Program-made: the position numbers and the translations under genes
Assembly: GCA_029257385.1 (NCBI GenBank)
Contig: JARIBS010000018.1
Location: 1-32,017, forward strand
Length of the DNA: 32,017 nt
Source of the DNA: Thiorhodococcus sp.
Lineage (GTDB): Bacteria; Pseudomonadota; Gammaproteobacteria; Chromatiales; Chromatiaceae
Reading direction: 5' to 3'
Shown here: piece after piece, positions 24,572 to 32,017 of the stretch
How the letters are laid out: each line of letters starts with the position of its first letter
Position numbering within the stretch: position 1 is the first letter of the stretch
Notes under the pieces: generated by a model
What the model was told of the DNA's origin: nothing
Databases searched by the model: none
The model's input: only the letters and a program-made list of their open reading frames with translations

Positions 24572-24967
24572 TTATGCAACGTAGGCGATGATCTCGCCGC
24601 CATGCCCCGATTGACGGGCCACGCGGTCGGTCATCAAACCCTTGGAAGTGGAGACGATCGCGATGCCGAGACCAGCCCAGACCTTGGGTAGCTCGTTCCT
24701 GTTGCGATAGATCCGCAGCCCTGGACGCGAAACGCGTTTGAGCATCTCGATAACCGGCTTGCCGCGATAGTACTTGAGCTTGACGACCAATTCTGGCTTG
24801 CCGTCATTGGCCTCGACCGTCGCATCGGCGATATAGCCTTCGTCTTTGAGCAGGTTCGCGATAGCGACCTTTTTCTTGGACGACGGCATCACAATCGTGA
24901 TTTTGCCGCGCTGCTGGCCGTTGCGGATGCGTGTCAGCATATCCGCAATCGGATCCGACATACTCAT
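24572..24967 (-). CDS. rpsH: 30S ribosomal protein S8
   Basis: A 131-residue central-domain protein that in E. coli also represses the spc operon at the rplE start. It starts [20 protein letters not shown] and ends [34 protein letters not shown] precedes ATG 24965-24967. The upstream gap to rpsN is 247 bp, much longer than usual for this pair. Confidence 0.98.
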   Translation of the reverse strand: MSMSDPIADMLTRIRNGQQRGKITIVMPSSKKKVAIANLLKDEGYIADATVEANDGKPELVVKLKYYRGKPVIEMLKRVSRPGLRIYRNRNELPKVWAGLGIAIVSTSKGLMTDRVARQSGHGGEIIAYVA

Positions 24968-25018
24968 TGTGCTTCTCCTGGGTCAGTCCGCCGTTGCGGC
25001 GCGATACCCTCAATTTTT

Positions 25019-25203
25019 CAGTTGACCGCCGGACAAGGATATTCTGTCCAACTTCCGATGATCACTGGCAACCGTGTTTGTGAATCCCCAGCAGCGAGAT
25101 CTCTTGCGCCTCTCGCTCGATGAAGGCCTTGGCGTTGTTCTTAAGTACCCTAAGCGTCCGAACCAAAAAGACTGTCTGTCGAGCACGGCAATTCTGTCAA
25201 CTG
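25019..25203. other. Possible small inserted element in the rpsN-rpsH gap
   Basis: The 247-bp gap between rpsN and rpsH holds a stretch bounded by CAGTTGAC (25019-25026) and GTCAACTG (25196-25203), a perfect 8-bp inverted repeat. Near each end is a small hairpin: GGACA...TGTCC (about 25031-25049) and CGGCA...TGCCG (about 25186-25206, overlapping the end repeat). Both share an attctgtc motif. Within it, the minus strand has a 34-codon frame opened by TTG at 25164-25166 and ending at 25062 (TLRVLKNNAKAFIEREAQEI and onward) with no ribosome site; coding is doubtful. It may be a MITE-like insertion or a relic. Confidence 0.35.
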
Positions 25204-25214
25204 CCGATTTGGAA

Positions 25215-25520
25215 CTACCAGCTCGCTTTCGTCACACCAGGGACGTCTCCACGCATCACGGCTTCGCGCAGTTTCATACGTGATAGACCGAACTTACGAT
25301 AGACGGCATGCGGGCGGCCAGTCACCCGACAACGCCGCTGCTGGCGTGTGGGGCTTGCATCGCGTGGGAGCTTTTGCAGCTTCACCATCGCTTCGTCGAT
25401 CTGCTCGGAACTGGCGCTACGGTCGTTGATCACGGCCTTCAGTGCCGCACGCTTTGCGCTGTACCGGGCAGCAATCTCAGCGCGCTTGATATCGCGCTCA
25501 ATCATGCTTCTTTTCGCCAT
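25215..25520 (-). CDS. rpsN: 30S ribosomal protein S14 (zinc-free form)
   Basis: A 101-residue head protein. The zinc-ribbon cysteines of the C+ type are absent; this is the long zinc-independent form. It starts [20 protein letters not shown] and ends [40 protein letters not shown]. Upstream is rplE; downstream is the unusual 247-bp gap before rpsH. Confidence 0.98.
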   Translation of the reverse strand: MAKRSMIERDIKRAEIAARYSAKRAALKAVINDRSASSEQIDEAMVKLQKLPRDASPTRQQRRCRVTGRPHAVYRKFGLSRMKLREAVMRGDVPGVTKASW

Positions 25521-25558
25521 TAGTAACTTCTCAGGTTTGCTGTCTCAGGTCCGTTTTC

Positions 25559-26098
25559 TTAAGTACGGAACGGAAAATTGAACGCTTCTAGTAGGCCGCG
25601 TCCTTCAGCGTCCGTGCGCGCGGAGGTCGTGATGGTGATATCGAGCCCGCGCAAGGCATCGATCTTGTCGTAATCGATCTCGGGGAACATGATTTGCTCA
25701 CGCACACCGATAGTGTAATTGCCTCGCCCGTCGAATGCCTTGGGATTCAAACCACGGAAATCGCGGATACGCGGAATGGCCACGCTGATGAGACGATCAA
25801 GGAACTCATACATGCGCTCACGGCGCAGCGTTACCTTGCAGCCGACGGGCCAGCCCTCACGGATCTTAAAGCCCGCAACCGACTTGCGCGCATAGGTCAC
25901 AATCGGCTGTTGGCCGGCGATGGCGCGCATATCGGACACGGCATTGTCCATCACTTTCTTATCGGCGACCGCCTCGCCTACGCCCATATTGAGCGTGATT
26001 TTCTCGATGCGCGGCACCTGCATAACGCTTTTGAAGGCGAATCGGTCTTTAAGTTCGCCGACAATGCGCTCTTTGTATTCGGTCTGTAATCTGGACAT
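25559..26098 (-). CDS. rplE: 50S ribosomal protein L5
   Basis: A 179-residue 5S rRNA-binding protein. ATG 26096-26098 gives [20 protein letters not shown]; the frame is open upstream but an earlier start would overlap rpl[38 protein letters not shown] and the C-terminal [20 protein letters not shown] are typical. Confidence 0.98.
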   Translation of the reverse strand: MSRLQTEYKERIVGELKDRFAFKSVMQVPRIEKITLNMGVGEAVADKKVMDNAVSDMRAIAGQQPIVTYARKSVAGFKIREGWPVGCKVTLRRERMYEFLDRLISVAIPRIRDFRGLNPKAFDGRGNYTIGVREQIMFPEIDYDKIDALRGLDITITTSARTDAEGRGLLEAFNFPFRT

Positions 26099-26112
26099 TT
26101 CTCTGCCTTCGC

Positions 26113-26430
26113 TCAAACGTCGACGACTTCGCCGTTCGACTTAAACACGCGAACCTTGCGACCGTCTTCCAGAATCTTGAAGCCAACACGATCCGCACCA
26201 CCCTTCTGGGGGTTGTAGAGCGCGACGTTGGATATATGGATCGGCATCGCCTTATCGATGATGCCACCCGGCTCGCCAGCCTGGGGGTTTGCCTTCTGAT
26301 GCTTACGCGCGATGTTGATGTTTTCGACGAGCACATGTTCATCGTCCACCACCCGCAATACGGTGCCGCGTTTGCCCTTGTCTTTACCCGCGATGACCAT
26401 AACGTCATCACTCTTTCGAATTTTTTGCAT
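26113..26430 (-). CDS. rplX: 50S ribosomal protein L24
   Basis: A 105-residue assembly-initiator protein of the large subunit. It starts [20 protein letters not shown] with the KOW motif ([16 protein letters not shown]) and ends SNGEVVDV. It lies 12 bp after rplN and 14 bp before rplE. Confidence 0.98.
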   Translation of the reverse strand: MQKIRKSDDVMVIAGKDKGKRGTVLRVVDDEHVLVENINIARKHQKANPQAGEPGGIIDKAMPIHISNVALYNPQKGGADRVGFKILEDGRKVRVFKSNGEVVDV

Positions 26431-26442
26431 GAGACCGTCTCC

Positions 26443-26811
26443 TTACAACACTTCCGGCGCCAGCGAGATGATCTTCATGAAACGCTCTCCGCGCAACTCA
26501 CGGGTCACGGGGCCGAAGATACGGGTGCCAATGGGTTGCAGTTGGTTGTTCAGCAACACAGCCGCGTTCCCGTCAAAACGGATCAGCGAACCATCCGGGC
26601 GTCGCACGCCTTTACGAGTTCGCACGACGACTGCGTTGAAAACCTCACCTTTCTTGACTTTACCACGTGGAATGGCGTCCTTAACGGTGACTTTGATGAC
26701 ATCGCCGATACCCGCGTAGCGTCGATGCGACCCGCCAAGCACTTTGATGCATTCCACGCTCTTCGCGCCGCTATTGTCGGCGACGGTGAGATTCGTTTGC
26801 ATCTGAATCAT
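26443..26811 (-). CDS. rplN: 50S ribosomal protein L14
   Basis: A 122-residue protein at the subunit interface. It starts [20 protein letters not shown] and contains [15 protein letters not shown] and [20 protein letters not shown]. In E. coli the spc operon begins here, with a promoter in the gap upstream. The gap here (26812-26925) is 114 bp; I find a small hairpin (CCGGA...TCCGG) but no clear sigma-70 boxes. Confidence 0.98.
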   Translation of the reverse strand: MIQMQTNLTVADNSGAKSVECIKVLGGSHRRYAGIGDVIKVTVKDAIPRGKVKKGEVFNAVVVRTRKGVRRPDGSLIRFDGNAAVLLNNQLQPIGTRIFGPVTRELRGERFMKIISLAPEVL

Positions 26812-26925
26812 TGTCTGTTACCTAAAGCTCGTTGCTGATCCGGAATTAGGAATCCGGTTGCTCTGCGAATGATCGGGGCGATACACGAACGGGTGAGTGT
26901 CTGCTGCGTGAAGCGGCAAATCGTC

Positions 26926-27186
26926 TCAGCGCGCCTTTTCCAGGACTTCGAGCAAACGCCAGGACTTCGTCTTCGATAGCGGTCGGCACTGTTCCACGCG
27001 CACGAGGTCACCCTGGTTACAGGTATTGCTCTCGTCATGAGCGTGAATCTTTGTCGAGCGCCGCATGAACTTGCCGTAGAGCGGATGCTTGACGCGGCGC
27101 TCAATAAGCACGGTCACGGTCTTGTCCATGGCATTGCTGACGACACGCCCTTCCAGCATTCGGTTGATCTTGTTCTCGTCGCTCAT
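26926..27186 (-). CDS. rpsQ: 30S ribosomal protein S17
   Basis: An 86-residue OB-fold protein. The segments [40 protein letters not shown] and [17 protein letters not shown] are typical. Its ATG overlaps the rpmC TGA (ATGA). It closes the S10 part of the cluster. Confidence 0.98.
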   Translation of the reverse strand: MSDENKINRMLEGRVVSNAMDKTVTVLIERRVKHPLYGKFMRRSTKIHAHDESNTCNQGDLVRVEQCRPLSKTKSWRLLEVLEKAR

Positions 27187-27383
27187 GATTTGTCGCCCGC
27201 CGTCATTTCCGCCATGACCGTCTTGACCCGGGCGATATCCCGGCGCACGGTCTTCATTTGCGAGGGCTTGGACAACTGACCGGTACCTCGCTGCATGCGC
27301 AGATTGAACTGCTCGCGCAGCAGATCGATCAACTGCTTGCGCAGCGCCTCAACGCTGCTGGTTCTGAGTTCGTTTGCCTTCAT
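27183..27383 (-). CDS. rpmC: 50S ribosomal protein L29
   Basis: A 66-residue two-helix protein near the tunnel exit. ATG 27381-27383 overlaps the rplP TGA as ATGA; the GTG one codon earlier is less likely. Typical residues are [20 protein letters not shown] and [18 protein letters not shown]. Confidence 0.97.
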   Translation of the reverse strand: MKANELRTSSVEALRKQLIDLLREQFNLRMQRGTGQLSKPSQMKTVRRDIARVKTVMAEMTAGDKS

Positions 27384-27796
27384 CACAAGATCGTCCGCTT
27401 TGTGAAAGTGGTCTGCATCGGCAATTTAGCAGCGGCCAGCTTAAAGGCTTCGCGAGCCAGTTCCTCGCTCACACCCTCAATCTCGTAGAGCATGCGGCCT
27501 GGCTGCACGAGTGCGACCCAGTATTCGACATTGCCCTTGCCTTTGCCCATACGAACCTCAAGAGGCTTTTTCGTAATGGGCTTATCCGGGAAGACGCGGA
27601 TCCACAGCTTGCCACCACGCTTGACGCTGCGCGTGATCGCGCGGCGAGCCGCCTCAATCTGACGCGCGGTAATGCGCCCGCGCCCGACCGCCTTGAGACC
27701 AAACTCTCCAAAGCTCACGTTACTGCCGCTTTGGGCGAGCCCGCGGTTGCGACCTTTGTGTTGCTTTCTGAATTTGGTGCGTTTTGGTTGCAACAT
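27383..27796 (-). CDS. rplP: 50S ribosomal protein L16
   Basis: A 137-residue protein that shapes the A site of the large subunit. It starts [20 protein letters not shown] and includes [20 protein letters not shown] and [20 protein letters not shown]. The stop overlaps the rpmC start. Confidence 0.98.
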   Translation of the reverse strand: MLQPKRTKFRKQHKGRNRGLAQSGSNVSFGEFGLKAVGRGRITARQIEAARRAITRSVKRGGKLWIRVFPDKPITKKPLEVRMGKGKGNVEYWVALVQPGRMLYEIEGVSEELAREAFKLAAAKLPMQTTFTKRTIL

Positions 27797-27799
27797 GAC

Positions 27800-28477
27800 T
27801 TAACCCTTCCTTCCGGCCGCTTTTGGCGCCGGCTCTTCGGGTTGTTGGTCGTCGAAGACCTCACCCTTAAAGATCCAGACCTTGACGCCCAAGATACCGT
27901 AGGTGGTCTGCGCCTCAGCAAATCCATAGTCGATGTCGGCGCGCAAGGTGTGCAGCGGCACACGCCCCTCACGAGCCCATTCACTGCGTGCGATCTCAGC
28001 GCCGTTCAACCGACCTGCGACGTTGATCCTGACCCCCTCGGCACCCAGGCGCATCGTGTTCTGAATCGAGCGCTTCATCGCGCGGCGGAACATAATACGA
28101 CGCTCGAGCTGCTGAGCGATCCCCTCGGCGACAAGCTGCGCATCGAGTTCCGGTCTGCGGATTTCCTCAATGCTGATGTGCACTGGAATGCCCATCATCG
28201 CAGACACCTTGGCCCGCAGCTTATCGATATCCTCGCCCTTCTTACCGATCACGACACCCGGCCGGGCCGTGTGGATGGTGATGTGGGCATTCTTGGCCGG
28301 GCGATTGATCTGAATCCGACTGACCGAGGCTTTGGCGAGTTCCTTACGCAGGAATTCCCGAACCTGCAGATCAGTGTTGAGCAGATCGGCGTAATCTTTT
28401 GAATTCGCATACCACTTGGACGTCCAATCCTTGACGATGCCAAGGCGGATACCAATCGGATGAACTTTCTGTCCCAT
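27800..28477 (-). CDS. rpsC: 30S ribosomal protein S3
   Basis: A 225-residue head protein at the mRNA entry. It starts [23 protein letters not shown] domain holds [19 protein letters not shown], and the C-terminal domain has [20 protein letters not shown] and GLNG-type [20 protein letters not shown]. It ends with a short basic tail ([12 protein letters not shown]). Confidence 0.98.
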   Translation of the reverse strand: MGQKVHPIGIRLGIVKDWTSKWYANSKDYADLLNTDLQVREFLRKELAKASVSRIQINRPAKNAHITIHTARPGVVIGKKGEDIDKLRAKVSAMMGIPVHISIEEIRRPELDAQLVAEGIAQQLERRIMFRRAMKRSIQNTMRLGAEGVRINVAGRLNGAEIARSEWAREGRVPLHTLRADIDYGFAEAQTTYGILGVKVWIFKGEVFDDQQPEEPAPKAAGRKG

Positions 28478-28493
28478 GCTGGTCCCCTGGCTC

Positions 28494-28826
28494 CTAGGCT
28501 TCAGCCACAGTCAGTTTGATGTGACTGGTGCGTTTCATGATGCGGTTTGCACGCCCTTTGGCGCGCGGACGGATCCGCTTCATGGTTGGGCCTTCGTTAA
28601 CTTCAATGGCTGCGACCTTGAGTTCGTCGATGTCAGCGCCTTCGTTGTGCTCGGCGTTGGCAATGGCGGACTCTAAGATCTTCTTGATCATCACGGCACC
28701 CTTTTTGGTGCTGAACGTGAGCGTGTTCAGGGCCTCCTCGACATGACAGCCCCGAATCAGATCCGCGACCAGTCGTGCCTTCTGGGCCGAGATCCGAGCG
28801 TACTTGAGTGTTGCTACGGCTTGCAT
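28494..28826 (-). CDS. rplV: 50S ribosomal protein L22
   Basis: A 110-residue protein lining the exit tunnel. ATG 28824-28826 gives [20 protein letters not shown]; an upstream frame extension would run into rpsS. The tunnel loop segment [20 protein letters not shown] and the end [11 protein letters not shown] are typical. Confidence 0.97.
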   Translation of the reverse strand: MQAVATLKYARISAQKARLVADLIRGCHVEEALNTLTFSTKKGAVMIKKILESAIANAEHNEGADIDELKVAAIEVNEGPTMKRIRPRAKGRANRIMKRTSHIKLTVAEA

Positions 28827-28839
28827 CCTCGCTCTCCGA

Positions 28840-29118
28840 CTAGCGCTTCTTGGCCTTGCGATCAGCCGCATGCCCACGATAAGTGCGGGTGACTGCAAAC
28901 TCGCCTAATTTGTGGCCGATCATGTTTTCATTGACGAGCACCGGCACATGCGCACGTCCGTTATGGACCGCAATGGTCAGACCGACCATCTCGGGCAACA
29001 CCATAGAACGGCGTGACCAGGTCTTAATCGGGCGCTTGCTGTTTTGGGCGACCGCCTCTTCCACCTTCTTGATAAGGTGTAGGTCCACAAAGGGTCCCTT
29101 TCGAATCGAACGTGGCAC
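28840..29118 (-). CDS. rpsS: 30S ribosomal protein S19 (GTG start)
   Basis: A 92-residue head protein near the A-site tRNA. The start is GTG 29116-29118, giving [40 protein letters not shown] and [20 protein letters not shown] are diagnostic. It lies between rplB and rplV. Confidence 0.98.
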   Translation of the reverse strand: MPRSIRKGPFVDLHLIKKVEEAVAQNSKRPIKTWSRRSMVLPEMVGLTIAVHNGRAHVPVLVNENMIGHKLGEFAVTRTYRGHAADRKAKKR

Positions 29119-29137
29119 TTGCTCAACCTCGACTTAA

Positions 29138-29965
29138 TTACTTGCGACCGCGACGACGCACGATCATGCTGTCGGTCCGCTTGTTCTTGCGCGTCTTATG
29201 GCCCTTGGTCGGTACGCCCCATGGGGTGACCGGATGACGTCCGCCAGAGGTACGACCCTCGCCGCCGCCGTGCGGATGATCGACCGGGTTCATGACTACG
29301 CCACGCACTGTCGGGCGCACGCCGCGCCAGCGGCTCGCCCCGGCCTTGCCGAGCTTGCGCAGACTATGCGCGTTGTTGCCAACCTCGCCAATGACCGCGC
29401 GACAGTCAGCATGTACTTTACGCGTCTCGCCCGAGCGCAAGCGCAGAGTCGCGCTCGCCGCATCGCGCGCCACGAGCTGGGCCGACGAGCCTGCTGCACG
29501 CGCCATTTGGGCACCTTTACCGGGGCGCATCTCGATACAGTGCACCTGAGTGCCGACTGGAATATTGCGCAGCGGCATACAGTTACCTACCGAGATCGGC
29601 ACGGCCTCACCGGTCTGAACCTTCTGGCCAGCGCTCAACCCTTTGGGGGCGATAATATAGGCGCGTTCGCCATCAGCATACTTCAGCAGAGCGATGTGGG
29701 CTGAGCGATTCGGGTCATACTCCAGACGCTCGACAATCGCTGGCACATCGGCCTTTTTTCGCTTGAAATCAACGATACGATAACGTTGTTTATGGCCGCC
29801 ACCCTGGTGGCGAACCGAGATGCGGCCCTGATTGTTGCGTCCGCCGTTCCTGGACTGCTTGTCGAGCAAGGGTCCATACGGCTCGCCCTTATGCAGCTCG
29901 GATGTCTGCACTTTAACGACGAAGCGGCGCCCGGCGGACGTCGGTTTAGTCTTAACGATTGCCAT
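29138..29965 (-). CDS. rplB: 50S ribosomal protein L2
   Basis: A 275-residue protein at the peptidyl transferase centre. Signatures are [20 protein letters not shown] and the C-terminal [20 protein letters not shown], with the conserved histidine needed for activity. The end [19 protein letters not shown] is normal. Confidence 0.98.
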   Translation of the reverse strand: MAIVKTKPTSAGRRFVVKVQTSELHKGEPYGPLLDKQSRNGGRNNQGRISVRHQGGGHKQRYRIVDFKRKKADVPAIVERLEYDPNRSAHIALLKYADGERAYIIAPKGLSAGQKVQTGEAVPISVGNCMPLRNIPVGTQVHCIEMRPGKGAQMARAAGSSAQLVARDAASATLRLRSGETRKVHADCRAVIGEVGNNAHSLRKLGKAGASRWRGVRPTVRGVVMNPVDHPHGGGEGRTSGGRHPVTPWGVPTKGHKTRKNKRTDSMIVRRRGRK

Positions 29966-29997
29966 GTTGGTCTATCCGTTGCTGTCCGTCGCCGCAA

Positions 29998-30294
29998 TCA
30001 AACTGCGCCGCCGAAGTCGATATCATCACCTGGCTTCAGGCGCACATAGGCCTTACGCCAGTCTTGACGCTTGCCGAGCCGTTGCCCAAAACGCTTTTCT
30101 TTGCCCTTGACGTTGAGGATCTGGACCTCGTTGACCTTGACCTCGAACATCAGCTCAACAGCCCGCGCCACTTCCTGCTTGGACGCATCCCGCAAGACGC
30201 GGAAAGCAATATGCCCGGAGGACTCCGCCATGCGGGTCGACTTCTCTGAGATGATGGGCGACAGTAGCACTTTCATCAGACGCTCGTTGTTCAT
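29998..30294 (-). CDS. rplW: 50S ribosomal protein L23
   Basis: A 98-residue protein at the tunnel exit, where trigger factor and SRP dock. It contains [40 protein letters not shown] and the C-terminal [10 protein letters not shown]. Its ATG overlaps the rplD stop by ATGA. Confidence 0.97.
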   Translation of the reverse strand: MNNERLMKVLLSPIISEKSTRMAESSGHIAFRVLRDASKQEVARAVELMFEVKVNEVQILNVKGKEKRFGQRLGKRQDWRKAYVRLKPGDDIDFGGAV

Positions 30295-30905
30295 GCCAGA
30301 CGCTCCTCAAGCTGCTTGACTGCGGCTTCGGTCGCAAGCACCGATTCGAATGCGATCATGCTGACTGGATCAACTTCTTGAGCCGACATGACGTCGACCT
30401 TCGGCAGATTGCGCGCCGCCAACAACAGATTCACGTCAAGTCCATCCGTCAGGATGAGGACGTCCTTCAGGTTGTGCGATTGCAGCACGGCAAGGAGTTC
30501 CTTGGTCTTCGGTGCCGAAACCGCAAGCTCAGGCACAACAATCAGACGCTCAGTGCGCACCAGTTCCGAGAGGATCGAGCGCACTGCGCCGCGATACATC
30601 TTACGGTTGACTTTTTGTGTGTAATCGCGCGGCGAAGCAGCGAAGGTCACACCGCCCGAGCGCCATATTGGGCTGCGAGAGGTGCCTGCGCGCGCACGAC
30701 CGGTCCCTTTCTGGCGCCACGGCTTAGCGCCGCCACCGGAAACCGCCGAGCGGTTCTTCTGCGCCTTGGTTCCAGAACGCGCGCCTGCGAAATAGGCGTT
30801 CACGACCTGATGGACCAAACCTGGTTTGAATTCAACACCGAACACGGCGTCTGAAACTTGCACACTAGACGCCGCGCCAGTGTGGTTTCTAATGGCGATC
30901 TCCAT
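30291..30905 (-). CDS. rplD: 50S ribosomal protein L4
   Basis: A 204-residue tunnel protein, also a regulator of the S10 operon in E. coli. The extended loop [20 protein letters not shown] and [20 protein letters not shown] are diagnostic. No S10 leader is present upstream of rpsJ here, so the E. coli L4 attenuation control is not apparent. Confidence 0.98.
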   Translation of the reverse strand: MEIAIRNHTGAASSVQVSDAVFGVEFKPGLVHQVVNAYFAGARSGTKAQKNRSAVSGGGAKPWRQKGTGRARAGTSRSPIWRSGGVTFAASPRDYTQKVNRKMYRGAVRSILSELVRTERLIVVPELAVSAPKTKELLAVLQSHNLKDVLILTDGLDVNLLLAARNLPKVDVMSAQEVDPVSMIAFESVLATEAAVKQLEERLA

Positions 30906-30911
30906 GAGTGC

Positions 30912-31562
30912 TCAGCCTTTGTTTTTCTGCTTCACGGACGGTAGCACGATCAGACGCCCACCTGTTGGACCGGGCACACCGCCACGGACCAAGAGCAGGT
31001 TGCGATCGGCATCAATGCGCACCACCTCGAGATTCTGCTGGCAACGATTGTCGGCGCCTAAATGCCCCGCCATCTTCTTGCCTTTCCACACACGCCCAGG
31101 GGTCTGGTTCTGACCGATTGAGCCAGCCGCACGGTGCGAAAGCGAGTTGCCATGTGTCTTGTCTTGCCCAGCGAAATGATGGCGGCGAATCGTGCCGGTA
31201 AAGCCGCGACCCTTAGTGACGCCACGCACATCGACTTTCTGTCCCGGGGCAAAAATCGACACCGAGATCTCATGACCGACTTCAATGTCAGCACCCTCGC
31301 CGGTCTCCAGACAGAACTCCCTAAGGACTTCTCCCGCTTCCACCCCGGCCTTGGCGTAGTGACCAGCCATCGGCTTGGTCACGCGCGATGCCCGACGGGC
31401 TCCGAATGCGACCTGAATGGCGTTATAGCCATCGGTCTCGGCAGACTTGATCTGGCTGACGCGATTTGGCGACACCTCGATCACGGTAACCGGAATGCTT
31501 GCCCCGTCCTCGGTGAACAGGCGCGTCATGCCGGCCTTGCGCCCGATAACTCCAATCGTCAT
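30912..31562 (-). CDS. rplC: 50S ribosomal protein L3
   Basis: A 216-residue early-assembly protein. [20 protein letters not shown] is the start. [20 protein letters not shown] and [20 protein letters not shown] carry the central loop near the A site, including the glutamine methylated in E. coli. It follows rpsJ by 10 bp. Confidence 0.98.
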   Translation of the reverse strand: MTIGVIGRKAGMTRLFTEDGASIPVTVIEVSPNRVSQIKSAETDGYNAIQVAFGARRASRVTKPMAGHYAKAGVEAGEVLREFCLETGEGADIEVGHEISVSIFAPGQKVDVRGVTKGRGFTGTIRRHHFAGQDKTHGNSLSHRAAGSIGQNQTPGRVWKGKKMAGHLGADNRCQQNLEVVRIDADRNLLLVRGGVPGPTGGRLIVLPSVKQKNKG

Positions 31563-31572
31563 CGTTTCGTCC

Positions 31573-31884
31573 TCAGCTCAGCTTGATCTGGACGTCGACA
31601 CCGGCGGCCAGATCCAATTTCATCAGCGCATCGACCGTCTTGTCCGTCGGGTCGACAATATCCATCAAGCGCTTATGGGTCCGTAGCTCGTACTGGTCGC
31701 GCGCGTCTTTGTTGACGTGCGGTGAGACTAGGACCGTGAAACGCTCTTTTTTGGAAGGCAGCGGGACCGGACCGCGCACCTGTGCGCCCGTGCGCTTAGC
31801 GGTGTCGACGATCTCGCGAGCGGACTGGTCGATCAAACGATGATCGAACGCCTTCAGTCGGATTCGGATTCTTTGATTGGCCAT
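31573..31884 (-). CDS. rpsJ: 30S ribosomal protein S10
   Basis: A 103-residue protein that also acts as NusE in antitermination. ATG 31882-31884 gives [20 protein letters not shown]; the longer frame starts upstream inside the tuf gap. [20 protein letters not shown] and [20 protein letters not shown] are typical. It lies only 10 bp after the tuf stop. Confidence 0.98.
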   Translation of the reverse strand: MANQRIRIRLKAFDHRLIDQSAREIVDTAKRTGAQVRGPVPLPSKKERFTVLVSPHVNKDARDQYELRTHKRLMDIVDPTDKTVDALMKLDLAAGVDVQIKLS

Positions 31885-31894
31885 ATCCTTACTC

Positions 31895-32017
31895 TTACGC
31901 AATCACTTTGGAGACCACGCCGGCGCCGACGGTTCGACCGCCTTCGCGCACAGCAAACCGCAGACCCTCTTCCATGGCGATCGGGGCAATCAGCTTGACC
32001 GTCATGCGCACGTTATC
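31895..32017 (-). CDS. tuf: Elongation factor Tu (3' end only)
   Basis: The last 40 codons are visible before the window edge. The protein reads [40 protein letters not shown] then TAA, the nearly invariant EF-Tu C-terminus (domain 3). EF-Tu delivers aminoacyl-tRNA to the ribosome. Its place before rpsJ is standard. Confidence 0.98.
   Translation of the reverse strand, partial: DNVRMTVKLIAPIAMEEGLRFAVREGGRTVGAGVVSKVIA

Noticed and set aside
26812-26925. spc operon promoter before rplN
   Set aside because: The position matches E. coli, but I could not find acceptable -35 and -10 boxes at a normal spacing, so it is not listed as a feature.
27374-28402. A 342-codon plus-strand frame
   Set aside because: It is antisense to rplP and rpsC, both unambiguous; long antisense frames are common in GC-rich DNA.

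Overview
The window is a 32-kb piece of a gammaproteobacterial chromosome. Gene order and protein families suggest a Chromatiales-type organism (purple sulfur bacteria and relatives), but the sequence does not settle the genus. The grounds are an Escherichia-like order of S10, spc and alpha ribosomal genes, an SrmB-type helicase, a RecN/NAD kinase pair, and high GC. Almost everything is on the minus strand; the exceptions are the srmB-like helicase and one gene remnant.

Region 1 (1-4.5 kb) is an accessory island on the minus strand. It holds a partial Rpn-family nuclease, an FkbM-type methyltransferase, a VapBC toxin-antitoxin pair, a second and complete Rpn nuclease, and a RES/Xre toxin-antitoxin pair. 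Two tiny relics show that the island arose by duplication: the last 13 codons of a RES toxin gene sit next to vapC, and a 29-codon head of an FkbM gene lies upstream of the complete Rpn gene. The ancestral block was probably xre-res-fkbM-rpn, present twice and then trimmed differently in each copy.

Region 2 (4.7-13.6 kb) carries signalling and housekeeping genes: a PAS-containing chemoreceptor, a single-domain STAS protein, an HD-GYP c-di-GMP phosphodiesterase translationally coupled to recN, an overlapping NAD kinase gene, and malQ. The roughly 300 bp between the STAS and HD-GYP genes contains a symmetrical nested hairpin.

Region 3 (13.6-17.9 kb) starts with a 480-bp gap that holds a dispersed repeat (a second copy is in the island) and the C-terminal remnant of a DUF1134/EipA-like gene. 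It continues with a small basic secreted protein, the srmB-like helicase, a YebE/DUF533 protein and a SAM hydroxide adenosyltransferase.

Region 4 (17.9-32.0 kb) is the complete ribosomal cluster, read on the minus strand: tuf (3' end), rpsJ-rplC-rplD-rplW-rplB-rpsS-rplV-rpsC-rplP-rpmC-rpsQ-rplN-rplX-rplE-rpsN-rpsH-rplF-rplR-rpsE-rpmD-rplO-secY-rpmJ-rpsM-rpsK-rpsD-rpoA-rplQ, then a hairpin/T-tract terminator. It includes a 37-codon rpmJ. The spacing is tight except for a 247-bp gap between rpsN and rpsH, bounded by a short inverted repeat and otherwise unexplained. No tRNA, rRNA, CRISPR array or intact insertion sequence was seen.
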